In this document: positions 36,305 to 45,702 of the stretch, one piece after another
How the letters are laid out: each line of letters opens with the position of its first letter
Position numbering within the stretch: position 1 is the stretch's first letter
NCBI RefSeq assembly: GCF_031157315.1
Contig: NZ_JAVIFU010000014.1
Coordinates: forward strand, 62,001 to 126,000
Source: Paenibacillus sp. LHD-38
GTDB lineage: Bacteria > Bacillota > Bacilli > Paenibacillales > Paenibacillaceae
Reading direction: 5' to 3'
Length of the DNA stretch: 64,000 nucleotides
Translations under genes and position numbers: made by a program
Notes under the pieces: generated by a model
Told to the model about the DNA's origin: nothing
Databases searched by the model: none
What the model saw: the letters and a program-made list of their open reading frames with translations, nothing else

Positions 36305-39300
36305 ATGATTATGAATGGCTGGAAACGAAAAATTTCACTTCTGTTAGTCTACGTTCTCGCGCTGACATCCGCGACGCTAAGCGCGCCGATGAAAACAAAT
36401 GCGGAGGCAATCTCGCTCTCCTTCGGATTCGAAGACGGAACAACGCAAGGATGGTACGCGCGCGGGGATACGTTGTCAGTATCCGGGGATGAGGCGTACA
36501 GCGGCAGTCACTCGCTCTTGTCCACAGGCCGCACTGCCAATTGGAATGGGCCAGGGTATAACCTGGTGTCCTTGCTGAAGCCGGACACTGAATACCAATT
36601 GGAGGCCTACGTGAAGCTTAAGGACGGCGAGGGCGACACAACCGCCAGTATGTCGATGCAGAGTGTGTCCGGGGGCGAGACGAATTACGACTCGATCGTT
36701 TACAAGACGCCGGTTACGTCCGGCTCGTGGACGAAGCTGTCCGCGCCTTATACGTTTACTGGCGACGTCTCGGAGCTGTCGGTTTATTTTGAGCTGCCGG
36801 ATTCGCTCGGCTCGTTTTACGTGGACGAAATTACAATTACGGAAACGGGCAGCGGACTGCCGGAACCGACCGCGACTGATTTTGAAGACGGCACGGTTCA
36901 GGGCTGGTTTGGACGCGGGGGCTCAGAGGTGTTGACGGCAACGGCCGCTGCAGCGCATTCTGGCTCCTATAGCCTTCAGGTAGAGGGAAGAACGGAGGGC
37001 TGGAACGGTCCGATGCTCGACATGACGCCGATCATGGCAGCCGGCAAAACGTATGCGTTTACAGCCTGGCTGCGCTTGCCCGAAGGTACGCAGAATGCCC
37101 CTGTTTCGATGATGATCCAGCGAACGACAGGTGGTATCAACTATTACGAGCGCGTCGGCGCCTTAACCGTAAGCGCCGGCGGCTGGCTCAAGCTGTCGGG
37201 TGAATACAAGCTTGCTGCCGCGTCCGAGAACGTGGCCGTCTACTTCGAATCGTTCGACCACCCGACACTGGGCTTTTACATGGACGATTTCACGATGGCG
37301 CAAATTCCGGACCCGGAGCCGATCGAAATCCAGACTGATATCCCATCGCTTAAGGATGTTTTCGCCGAGGACTTCATGCTCGGTTCAGCGTTCCTGGTTT
37401 CTGAAATCGCAGAGCCGGACGGACCGCACGCACAGCTGCTTAAGAAGCATTTTAACAGCCTGACAGGCGGCAACGAGCTGAAATGGGACGCGACCGAGCC
37501 GCAGGATGGACAGTTCGACTTTACGCGTGCGGACCAGTCCGTTAATTTCGCCATCGATAACGACATTGCCTTCCGCGGACATACTCTCGTCTGGCACAGC
37601 CAGACGCCGGACTGGGTGTTCTACGATGACGAAGGGAAACTTGCAAGCAAGGAACTGCTCTTGCAGCGGATGAAGCGGCATATCGATACGTTGGTCGGCC
37701 GTTACAAGGGCGAAATTTACGCTTGGGATGTCGTAAACGAGGTTATTGAACCCGCAGATCCCAATGGTATGCGGAACAGTCTATGGTATCAAATCGCAGG
37801 CGAGGAATTTATTGAGAAAGCATTCGAATACGCACATGCTGCAGATCCGGACGCCAAGCTGTTCATTAACGATTACAATACGCATCAACCGGAAAAACGG
37901 CAATATTTGCATGACTTAATCAAGCGTCTGAAGGACAAAGGCATTCCTGTGGACGGCGTCGGCCACCAAATGCATATCGATATTCAAAACCCGTCGGCGC
38001 AGGAAATCGACGCAACGATCAATGCGTTCACCGATCTTGGCATTGAGCAGCAGATTACCGAGCTCGACATGAGCAGCTATACGAACGGCACGGATTCGTG
38101 GGAGTCGTTCCCTGTTGACCTGCAGATCAAGCAGGCTAATCGCTATAAGGACATTTTCGACGTGTTTAAGAAATATAAGGACGAAATAACTGCCGTGATC
38201 TTCTGGGGCAAGGATGACGGGAACACTTGGCTAAGCACATTCCCGACCGTTCGCCGTAACTGGCCGCTGCCGTTCGATGAGCGGCTGCAGGCAAAATATG
38301 CGTATTGGGGACTTGTCGATCCGAGCAAGCTGCCCGTCGAAATCAAGTATGCGACGGCAACCGCCGGAAGCGCGATAGTTGATGGTCAATCGGAAGAAGC
38401 ATGGAACCGGGCGCCGGCGGTGTCCATTCTCAAGGCCGGGGAAACTGCGGGTGCTTTCAAGGCGCTTTGGGATGAGAGTCGTCTATACGTTACCGTAGAC
38501 GTATTCGACAAGACGGTGAACGACAACGATGTGGTGGAGATTTATATCGACGGCAATAACGGCAAAACGGCCTTATACGAAGCTGATGACATAAAATACA
38601 CGTTTGGGCGCAGCGGAGCAACTCCGCAAAATACGGGGGATTACAAAGCCATTAACACCGCTGACGGATACCGGATCGAAGCTTGGATACCAATGGACGG
38701 CGCTGTGCTCGGCCGAGAAATCGGATTCGATGCCCGAATCATTGACCAATCCGGGGAGGTCTTGACGGTAACGTCGTGGAACGACACGACGGACTCGCAG
38801 GATTCCGATACATCGGGGTTCGGCGTGCTTGAGTTCGGCGAAGGCCCTCTCTATACGGCGGCGGTAATGGGAACGCCTGTCATCGATGGCATCATCGACG
38901 CGCTTTGGGACGATGCGAATGAAATCGCAACCGACCGCTGGGTAATCGGGTCAAGCGGTTCGACCGCGAAGGTCCGGACGCTTTGGGATGAAGGCCGTTT
39001 GTACGTATTGGCCGAAGTAACCGACTCACTGCTCTCGAAGCAGAGCGCCAATGCGCATGAGCAGGATTCGATTGAAATTTTCGTCGACCAGAACAATGCC
39101 GCGACCGGTTATTTCGAATTGGATGACGGGCAGTACCGGATCAACTTCGACAATGAACAGTCCGTCAATCCGGCTTCAAAGAGCGGAAATCTAGACTCTG
39201 CTGCAAAGCGGACGGCGGACGGCTACATCGTTGAAGCGTCGATCGCATTGGATAAGATAGATCCTGCGCTCGGCAAACTAATAGGTTTCGACTTTCAAGT

Positions 39301-40573
39301 CAACAATGATCAGGATGGCGATGGCATAAGAGACAGCGTTGCCATCTGGAACGACCTGACAGGTTTGTCCTGGCAGAGCACATCCCGATACGGCGTACTT
39401 AAGTTCGCCGAAGCGGGAGACGGCACCGAACAACCAACGCCAACAACGCCAACTACTCCAGCAATGCCAGAAACTGCAGCCCAGACCTTTACAGATGCTG
39501 CTTTCGCCGCTGCATTACGCAATGCGCAGGGGAGTAAGCTTGTTCTTGAAGCGAAGGATACGGTGGGCGATAAGGTAACTGTTACCTTATCTTGGAGTCA
39601 GATTCAACAAGCCGCAGCTGCCGGAATCAAAACCGTCGAAGTGAAGACGGCATGGGCGGCCGTTCAACTTCCGATCTCCATCATTACCGGCGCAGGCAGT
39701 CCTCAGCAGGCTTCACTATCAGTGAATAAGATAGATCCTGAAGGGTTATCTGAGGAAGCTCGTGAGAAGGTTGGAGATAACACGGTATTTGACTTTACTC
39801 TCACTGTGGGCGGCCAACAAATTAGTCACTTTGGCGATAACCAAACCGTTCGGGTATCGTATCCGTACACCTTGAAAGCCGGCGAAAAACCGGGTCAGGT
39901 TGTCGTATATTATATTGCGGAGGACGGAAAGCTGGAAGTAGTCAAAAATGGACGTTACATTCCGGGCACAGGAAAAATAGAGTTTAAAGCCAAGCACTTC
40001 AGTAAGTATGCTGCGTCAGCCGTGAAATCTTCCTTCACTGACCTGTTCAAGGCAGCATGGGCAGCTGATGCAATCGAAGCGATAGCGGCTCGTGGGATTG
40101 TGAAAGGGGTTTCCGCTGTTTCCTTCGCACCGAACGATGCCGTCACTAGAGAGCAGTTCATCCACATGCTGGTTCAAACCTTAGGTCTGGAAACGGCGAG
40201 CGCAGGCCATTCCTTCAATGACGTGGCAAGCGGCGCTTATTATGAGCAGTCCGTATCCATTGCTGCGAAGCTGGAAATTGTGAAAGGTAAACCAAATGGC
40301 GCTTTTGATGTAGGTGCAAGCATTAGTCGCCAAGATATGGCGGTGATGACTTACCGTGCATTGCGAGCAGCCGGTCTGGCCTTGGAGAAGACCCAAGCTG
40401 CAGCTGCATTCGCTGACAGCGCGAAGATCTCCGCTTATGCAGGTGCCGGAATTTCCGAGATGCAGCAAGCCGGTCTTATCAAGGGCAAGCCGAATAACAA
40501 CTTTGATCCGGCAGGCACGGCTACCCGCGCTGAAGCGGCAACGCTTCTGTTTCATTTGTTAGAAATGCAATAA
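36305..40573 (+). CDS. Multimodular S-layer-anchored GH10 endo-xylanase
   Basis: About 1422 residues. Signal peptide to about residue 33 (LLLVYVLALTSATLSAP), two CBM22-like modules (about 36-188 and 192-340, each with DGT-x-QGW and YVDE/YMDD turns), a GH10 barrel (about 345-677) with acid/base Glu479 in WDVVNEVIEP and nucleophile Glu586 in QITELDMSS, two CBM9-like modules (about 680-848 and 852-1037), a Pro/Thr linker, a beta-rich module, and three SLH repeats from about 1242 to the end. It is secreted, held on the cell wall and cuts xylan. The arrangement resembles XynA1 of Paenibacillus sp. JDR-2. Start ATG 36305 (AAGGTGAGG upstream) or ATG 36311. Confidence 0.93.
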   Translation: MIMNGWKRKISLLLVYVLALTSATLSAPMKTNAEAISLSFGFEDGTTQGWYARGDTLSVSGDEAYSGSHSLLSTGRTANWNGPGYNLVSLLKPDTEYQLEAYVKLKDGEGDTTASMSMQSVSGGETNYDSIVYKTPVTSGSWTKLSAPYTFTGDVSELSVYFELPDSLGSFYVDEITITETGSGLPEPTATDFEDGTVQGWFGRGGSEVLTATAAAAHSGSYSLQVEGRTEGWNGPMLDMTPIMAAGKTYAFTAWLRLPEGTQNAPVSMMIQRTTGGINYYERVGALTVSAGGWLKLSGEYKLAAASENVAVYFESFDHPTLGFYMDDFTMAQIPDPEPIEIQTDIPSLKDVFAEDFMLGSAFLVSEIAEPDGPHAQLLKKHFNSLTGGNELKWDATEPQDGQFDFTRADQSVNFAIDNDIAFRGHTLVWHSQTPDWVFYDDEGKLASKELLLQRMKRHIDTLVGRYKGEIYAWDVVNEVIEPADPNGMRNSLWYQIAGEEFIEKAFEYAHAADPDAKLFINDYNTHQPEKRQYLHDLIKRLKDKGIPVDGVGHQMHIDIQNPSAQEIDATINAFTDLGIEQQITELDMSSYTNGTDSWESFPVDLQIKQANRYKDIFDVFKKYKDEITAVIFWGKDDGNTWLSTFPTVRRNWPLPFDERLQAKYAYWGLVDPSKLPVEIKYATATAGSAIVDGQSEEAWNRAPAVSILKAGETAGAFKALWDESRLYVTVDVFDKTVNDNDVVEIYIDGNNGKTALYEADDIKYTFGRSGATPQNTGDYKAINTADGYRIEAWIPMDGAVLGREIGFDARIIDQSGEVLTVTSWNDTTDSQDSDTSGFGVLEFGEGPLYTAAVMGTPVIDGIIDALWDDANEIATDRWVIGSSGSTAKVRTLWDEGRLYVLAEVTDSLLSKQSANAHEQDSIEIFVDQNNAATGYFELDDGQYRINFDNEQSVNPASKSGNLDSAAKRTADGYIVEASIALDKIDPALGKLIGFDFQVNNDQDGDGIRDSVAIWNDLTGLSWQSTSRYGVLKFAEAGDGTEQPTPTTPTTPAMPETAAQTFTDAAFAAALRNAQGSKLVLEAKDTVGDKVTVTLSWSQIQQAAAAGIKTVEVKTAWAAVQLPISIITGAGSPQQASLSVNKIDPEGLSEEAREKVGDNTVFDFTLTVGGQQISHFGDNQTVRVSYPYTLKAGEKPGQVVVYYIAEDGKLEVVKNGRYIPGTGKIEFKAKHFSKYAASAVKSSFTDLFKAAWAADAIEAIAARGIVKGVSAVSFAPNDAVTREQFIHMLVQTLGLETASAGHSFNDVASGAYYEQSVSIAAKLEIVKGKPNGAFDVGASISRQDMAVMTYRALRAAGLALEKTQAAAAFADSAKISAYAGAGISEMQQAGLIKGKPNNNFDPAGTATRAEAATLLFHLLEMQ

Positions 40574-40630
40574 TAACAAGACAAACTTGGACGCATGGCA
40601 TTGAAAACCGAAAACCACCGATATACTTGA

Positions 40631-40662
40631 AGAACTGCGCCAGCACGGCGCAGTTCTTTTTA
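40631..40662 (+). terminator. Intrinsic terminator after the xylanase
   Basis: AGAACTGCGCC (40631-40641) pairs with GGCGCAGTTCT (40647-40657), followed by TTTTTATT. Confidence 0.85.
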
Positions 40663-40811
40663 TTTGCCGGGCGGTAAGCGTCCATTTGGCCAAACGGGCA
40701 ATTGTGCTCACGAGCTGAGCTCCCAAAGGACGGCGTCTGCAGTTTTTCGCTCATTAAACCTATTATTTGTAAGGTGAATAAACAAGAAACAAACGGGTAT
40801 TGTTCGCTAAA

Positions 40812-40825
40812 TGAAAGCGCTAAAA
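40812..40825 (+). promoter_or_regulatory. cre-like site before the efflux operon
   Basis: TGAAAGCGCTAAAA matches TGWAARCGYTWNCW at 13 of 14 positions and lies 89 bases before the ATPase start. No other feature is clear in the 40663-40913 gap. Confidence 0.4.
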
Positions 40826-40913
40826 TGATGAGTGTTAGTATCGGATCGGCTTTAAATCCATGGTGGCATGACTTTACTGCAACAACAATTAAATGAACTG
40901 GAGGGGGATCGCG

Positions 40914-41651
40914 ATGTCTACGAAGGTAGAGAGAATGATAGAAGCAAGCGGCGAAACGATCCTGAAGGCAACCGGCATTAAACGAGTCTTTGGCAGAGGC
41001 AATACCGCCGTCACCGCGCTGGCGGACATTCATCTGACCATTCCGGCCGGGTCTATGGTGGCACTCAAAGGCCGGTCGGGTTCCGGCAAGACGACCCTGC
41101 TGAATATTCTCAGCACGCTTGATGAGCCGACGGAGGGCCAAGTGTTCCTTCGGGGACGGGAGATTAGCGGACTTTCCGGCGCGCAGCGCAGCGCGCTGCG
41201 GCGTAAGGAGATTGGCCTGGTGTTCCAGTCGTTCGGCCTGATTCCGTTAATGTCTGCTTACGAGAACGTGGAGTTCGGGCTGCGTATTGCGGGTACCCCG
41301 GTCAATGGCAACCGCGAGGCCGCTGAGCGTGCGCTGGAGCGCGTCGGCATGCGGGAGAGGATGAAGCACCGGCCGACGGAGCTGTCCGGCGGCGAACAGC
41401 AGCGCGTGGCGATCGCCCGTGCGATCGCACACGAGCCTTCGCTGCTGATCGCGGACGAGCCTACCGCGGAGCTGGACAGCAAGATGGGACTGCAGGTCAT
41501 CCGCGTATTCCGTGATCTTGTGAATAGGTCAGGCATGACGATCGTTCTGACGACGCACGACCCGGGCATTATGGAGCTTGCCGATTACGTTATCGCATTG
41601 GAGGATGGAAAAATTGTATCGCAAACAACTCATGAAACACCCGTTGTTTAG
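40914..41651 (+). CDS. ABC transporter ATPase (MacB/LolD type)
   Basis: A single 245-residue cassette with Walker A GRSGSGKTT, Q-loop LVFQSFGLIPLMSA, signature LSGGEQQR, Walker B LLIADEPTAELDSK and a switch His in TTHD. This set is typical of the LolD/MacB/FtsE class, which drives membrane-protein or export machines rather than import. ATG 40914 follows GGAGGGGG by 7 bases. The next gene, a HlyD-type adaptor lipoprotein, starts inside its 3' end. It is the first of two ATPases in a four-gene MacAB-like operon (40.9-46.6 kb). Confidence 0.9.
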   Translation: MSTKVERMIEASGETILKATGIKRVFGRGNTAVTALADIHLTIPAGSMVALKGRSGSGKTTLLNILSTLDEPTEGQVFLRGREISGLSGAQRSALRRKEIGLVFQSFGLIPLMSAYENVEFGLRIAGTPVNGNREAAERALERVGMRERMKHRPTELSGGEQQRVAIARAIAHEPSLLIADEPTAELDSKMGLQVIRVFRDLVNRSGMTIVLTTHDPGIMELADYVIALEDGKIVSQTTHETPVV

Positions 41652-42672
41652 TCTGATTCCCCGCGCCAAGCTCGTGGCCGTAATGCTCGCAGCAACGCTG
41701 GCGCTTACGGGCTGCTCGCTGCTCCCCATGGAGGAGGCGTCGCTTCAGCCACCGCTTGTCCAGCCGGCCGAGGAAGAATTAGACATCGTGGACGCAGCCA
41801 AAGGAAACATTCAGACGTTTCTCAAAGGAACGGCGAATTTCGTGTCCTCCAGCATGGATACGCTATCTTTCAAGGAATCCGGAGGGCGGTTGAAATCCAT
41901 CAACGTGGCGGTCGGCCAAGAAGTGAAAGCCGGCGACCTGATCGCCCAGCTGGAGACGGGCGACCTGGACCTTCAGATCCGCCTGCAGAGGCTTAGTGTG
42001 GAGCGCGCCCGTCTGCAGTATGAACAGGCTCGGGCTTCCGGCGCGAACGCAACCGATCTGCGCCTGCGGGAGATCGATTTGGAACGGGAATCGCTGATGC
42101 AGGATTCCATGGAGAAGCGACTCGACCAATCGCAGCTGTACGCGCCGATTGCAGGGATCGTAACCTTCGCCGAATCACTGAATGCAGGCGACTTTATCAA
42201 CGCTTACCAATCCATCGTAACCATCGCGGATCCGTCCAAAATGCAGCTGACGTATGCAGCGGCAAATTCGAAGGACCTGCTTCCGGTAGAAGCGGGCATG
42301 CCCGTCAGCCTGAAGTATAAGGGCAAGGACTATCAAGGGAAAGTGCTGCAATCTCCTTCTAACGTGCCCCTCGGCGCTGACGATGCGAAGGCCGAACGCA
42401 ATTCGGTGACCATCATTATCGGCATGAACGATAAGCCCGAAGGGGTACAGATTGGCCATAGCGCGGAGCTCAATATCGAGCTGCAGAAGCGCGAGAACGT
42501 CATCTTGCTTCCGCGATCAGCGATCCGCTCCTATATGGGCCGCAGCTACGTGCAGGTCGCGGAGGGCGATCGGCGCAAGGAGGTCGACGTTGAGGTGGGA
42601 TTAACGACACCGACCGAAGTGGAGATCGTCCGCGGGCTGGAGGAAGGCGAGAAGGTCATCCTGAACAATTAA
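41614..42672 (+). CDS. HlyD/MacA-type adaptor lipoprotein
   Basis: 352 residues. A hydrophobic leader ends in a lipobox LALTGC. The mature part has a lipoyl-type half-motif (SMDTLSFKESGGRLKSINVAVGQEVKAGDLIAQLE), a helical hairpin, and a beta-barrel region (AELNIELQKRENVILLPRSAI). Such adaptors link an ABC permease to its substrate at the outer face. The TTG at 41614 is preferred because GGAGG (41600-41604) lies 9 bases upstream; ATG 41605 is too close to that site and ATG 41632 has none. The gene overlaps the ATPase gene by 38 bases, which indicates coupled translation. Confidence 0.85.
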   Translation: MYRKQLMKHPLFSLIPRAKLVAVMLAATLALTGCSLLPMEEASLQPPLVQPAEEELDIVDAAKGNIQTFLKGTANFVSSSMDTLSFKESGGRLKSINVAVGQEVKAGDLIAQLETGDLDLQIRLQRLSVERARLQYEQARASGANATDLRLREIDLERESLMQDSMEKRLDQSQLYAPIAGIVTFAESLNAGDFINAYQSIVTIADPSKMQLTYAAANSKDLLPVEAGMPVSLKYKGKDYQGKVLQSPSNVPLGADDAKAERNSVTIIIGMNDKPEGVQIGHSAELNIELQKRENVILLPRSAIRSYMGRSYVQVAEGDRRKEVDVEVGLTTPTEVEIVRGLEEGEKVILNN

Positions 42673-42786
42673 ACGCAGGGCGTAAACGGCTGATGCCGTA
42701 TTTTGAAGGCTCAGTCTACGTTTCAAGGTGAATTCTAAGCGCAAATAAAATTGGAACTTTATTAATTCTTAGAATCGAACAATAAT

Positions 42787-42803
42787 GCCCGGACTGACCG
42801 GGC
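42787..42803 (+). promoter_or_regulatory. Short hairpin ahead of the FtsX-type permease gene
   Basis: GCCCGG and CCGGGC pair around ACTGA, 20 bases before the ATG at 42823, whose ribosome site is weak. It may modulate translation. The 42673-42822 gap shows nothing else. Confidence 0.35.
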
Positions 42804-42822
42804 GCAAGAATGGGGTATACGT

Positions 42823-45699
42823 ATGGCCTTATGGACGATGATTCTCCGCAAAATGGCAAATAACAAATGGCTGCAGCTGAATCTGTGGTTTGGCCTTACC
42901 GTATGCGTGGCCCTGTTCAGCTCTATGCCGCTTTATTCCGAAGCCATCCTGCAGCAGACATTGTTGAAAGAACTCCAGCAGGTGCAGAGTCAAAGCGCCG
43001 TTTACCCGGGCTTCGTCCGGGTTAGTACGACCGTTTCTTCATCAACAATGGATAAAGAGACTTCTGAGGCGCTTGAACGGGCTGACCGTTTCGTTCAGAC
43101 GATCCCGGACAGGGCGGGACTTGCGGCGATGTCGTTCTACCAGCAGCGGTTCACGCAAAAAATGAAGGTATACGGTGCCGACGCCTCGGATCAAGAGAAG
43201 CAGTCGCAGAAAACAGCAGGCAGCTTTAAATCCCTGTCCGGTATGGAGAAGCGCTTGCGGCTGATAGACGGACGGATGCCGGTTGACCGAACGGACGGCG
43301 TTTTCGAAGCGCTTGTCACCCAGAAGTTTCTGTTCGCGACGAAGCGCGGTCTCGGAGAAGAGCTGGTGGCGGAATCGCCGGAAGGGGACCGGAGCCGCTT
43401 TCGCGTCATTCCGGTCGGCATCATCGAGACGGATCCTGCCGGCGACCCCTATTTGCCGTATTTGACGACGGAGGCCGAAGACGGGTTTATTATCCCGTTC
43501 GAGCAGTTCGAGCGCGAATTTACGAAAGGCGGCAAGGCGAGGTTAACCGACTTGGAATGGCGCTTCGCCCTGAATTATGAACAGCTGAATGTCGACAATA
43601 TCGACCAATTTATCGCAGCCAACACGGATATCCGTCGCTATTTCCGGGGACGGATCGGGGTTGAAGAGATTAATATCCCGGCAATTGAGACGGTCGGATC
43701 TTATCGGGGGAAACAAGCGAAGCTCGACGTAATGATGCTGTCCCTTTACTCCCCCGTCATGCTGATGCTGGCCTTCTATTTGTATATGGCTGCCAATCTC
43801 ATCATCGAACGGCAAAAGACGGAAATTTCCGTTCTCCGCAGCCGTGGAGCCAGCCGATTGCAGATCATGATGGCCTACGCGCTGGAGAGTCTGTTCCTCG
43901 GGCTGAGCGCACTGGCCGTGGGACCTTTCCTCGGCGTTTCGTTTACGAAGCTGCTGGGCGCCTCGAGCGGTTTCCTGGAGTTCGTCCAGCGACCGGCGCT
44001 TGAAGTCAGCATGACCAGCACCGCCTATAAGATCGCGGCGATTGCTGTGGGCGTGGCGATTGTGCTTATTCTGATTCCGGCTTTCCTGGCGACAAGGACA
44101 AGCATCGTGGGTCACAAGCAGCAAATGGCACGCCTGACCAGGATGTCGTTCTGGCATAAGACCGGTCTCGATGTCATACTCGTCAGTCTGGCGGTCTATC
44201 TGCTGTTCAATTTCAACAAACGGCAGGAGGATTTGAAGCGGCTGGCACTTGATGCAGGCGCCATGCAGCTTGATCCGCTGCTGTTCCTAATGCCTGCACT
44301 ATTTGCGCTCGGAGGCGGTCTGCTGGTGCTGCGCGTGTACCCGTGGTTTATCCGTCTCATCTACTGGGCAGGCCGCAGATGGTGGTCGCCGGCGCTATAT
44401 AATACGCTGATTCAAATCAGCCGATCGTCCGGGCAGTATTTGACCATCAAGGTGTTTCTGATCATGACGGTGGCGACCGGCCTCTTCAGCGCGAATGCGG
44501 CCCGGACGATCAACGACAATATGGAGAGCAAGATCCAGTACGCCGTCGGCGCCGACATGGCGTTGACCATGCGGTGGAAGAGCGACGCGCCTCCTCCGCT
44601 GTCATCAGGCTCTTCGCAGCAGCCGCAAACCGAAACAGGCATCGCGGAAACGAGACGGATCCAGTATACCGAGCCGCCGTTCCAGCCAATTCAGAAACTG
44701 GAGGGGGTAGAAGCGGTTGCTAGAGTGTTCAAGAAGGAAGCGGTCAGGTTCAGCGCAGGCAGCAGCGGCACGACCGGAAAGACCGTGCTATTCGGCATCG
44801 ATACGTTGGATTTCGGCAAGACGGCCTGGATGAAGAACGGGCTGCTTGAATACCCCATCAACAGCTATCTGAATCTGATAGCGCCGAATCCGAAGGCGGT
44901 ACTGATCTCAAGGTCGCTCGCCGATGCGGCAGCAATCAAGCCAGGCGATCCGATCCGTGTCTCCTGGGATGGACTCGACCAGGCACAGTTCACTGTTTAC
45001 GGAATTATCGACTACTGGCCGGGCTGGAATCCGCTTCCGACAAGCGGAGACGCGAAAGACGGGCAGGCAGCAGAATCTCATCTGATCGTCGGACATCTGG
45101 GCACGATCCAGAACCGGCTTGCGGTCGAGCCCTATGAGGTATGGCTCAAGCTGAATGACGGCGTATCCAGCCAGGTGATCTATGACCAACTGGCTGAGAA
45201 AAAAGTGCCGGTTGCCGGCCTTCGCGATGCGATACAGGAGCTGATCTTGTCAAAGAACGATCCTTTCCGGCTGGCCATCAACGGTGTTATGACGCTGGGC
45301 TTCGTGATCTCCATGCTAATCAGCTTCTTCGGCTTCTTGCTGTTCTGGGTGCTGACCCTATCGGGAAGGACGCTCCAATACGGGGTGCTGAGGGCCATGG
45401 GCATTCCATTCCGGCAGATTATTGGCATGCTAGTCAGCGAACAGTTGTTCACCTCGGGAGCGGCTGTCATCATCGGCGTGTTTATCGGCAACTTGATCAG
45501 CGAAATGTTTGTTCCCCTGTTCGAAATGTCTTTCTCGACCGCCGAGCAGGTGCCTCCGTTCGAGATCACATATCAGCTCAGCGATTATGTGCAGCTTTAC
45601 AGCATTGTCGGGGTTATGCTAACGATCGGCCTGCTGATTCTCGGCTACCGCCTGTCGAGGACCCGGATTGCCCAAGCGCTGAAGCTGGGAGAGGAGTAA
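42823..45699 (+). CDS. FtsX-like ABC transporter permease (large)
   Basis: 958 residues: TM1 near residues 22-40, a large extracellular region to about 300, three TM helices around 310-420 with a MacB-like loop (RQKTEISVLRSRGASRLQIM), a TM pair around 450-500, a second extracellular part, and three TM helices after 820 with a second FtsX loop (RTLQYGVLRAMGIPFRQIIGML). Two FtsX units in one chain are usual for large Gram-positive permeases of this kind. It should work with the adaptor lipoprotein and one or both ATPases. Export substrate unknown (antibiotic, peptide or lipid). The next gene begins 3 bases after its stop. Confidence 0.88.
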   Translation: MALWTMILRKMANNKWLQLNLWFGLTVCVALFSSMPLYSEAILQQTLLKELQQVQSQSAVYPGFVRVSTTVSSSTMDKETSEALERADRFVQTIPDRAGLAAMSFYQQRFTQKMKVYGADASDQEKQSQKTAGSFKSLSGMEKRLRLIDGRMPVDRTDGVFEALVTQKFLFATKRGLGEELVAESPEGDRSRFRVIPVGIIETDPAGDPYLPYLTTEAEDGFIIPFEQFEREFTKGGKARLTDLEWRFALNYEQLNVDNIDQFIAANTDIRRYFRGRIGVEEINIPAIETVGSYRGKQAKLDVMMLSLYSPVMLMLAFYLYMAANLIIERQKTEISVLRSRGASRLQIMMAYALESLFLGLSALAVGPFLGVSFTKLLGASSGFLEFVQRPALEVSMTSTAYKIAAIAVGVAIVLILIPAFLATRTSIVGHKQQMARLTRMSFWHKTGLDVILVSLAVYLLFNFNKRQEDLKRLALDAGAMQLDPLLFLMPALFALGGGLLVLRVYPWFIRLIYWAGRRWWSPALYNTLIQISRSSGQYLTIKVFLIMTVATGLFSANAARTINDNMESKIQYAVGADMALTMRWKSDAPPPLSSGSSQQPQTETGIAETRRIQYTEPPFQPIQKLEGVEAVARVFKKEAVRFSAGSSGTTGKTVLFGIDTLDFGKTAWMKNGLLEYPINSYLNLIAPNPKAVLISRSLADAAAIKPGDPIRVSWDGLDQAQFTVYGIIDYWPGWNPLPTSGDAKDGQAAESHLIVGHLGTIQNRLAVEPYEVWLKLNDGVSSQVIYDQLAEKKVPVAGLRDAIQELILSKNDPFRLAINGVMTLGFVISMLISFFGFLLFWVLTLSGRTLQYGVLRAMGIPFRQIIGMLVSEQLFTSGAAVIIGVFIGNLISEMFVPLFEMSFSTAEQVPPFEITYQLSDYVQLYSIVGVMLTIGLLILGYRLSRTRIAQALKLGEE

Positions 45700-45702
45700 C
45701 CT

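Noticed and set aside
40521..41141. Minus-strand frame of 206 codons across the xylanase end and ATPase start
   Set aside because: It overlaps two well-supported genes, spans a terminator and has no ribosome site or family resemblance.
43543..44157. Minus-strand 204-codon frame inside the FtsX-type permease
   Set aside because: A GC-driven open frame in the opposite strand with low-complexity His/Gln content; no ribosome site.
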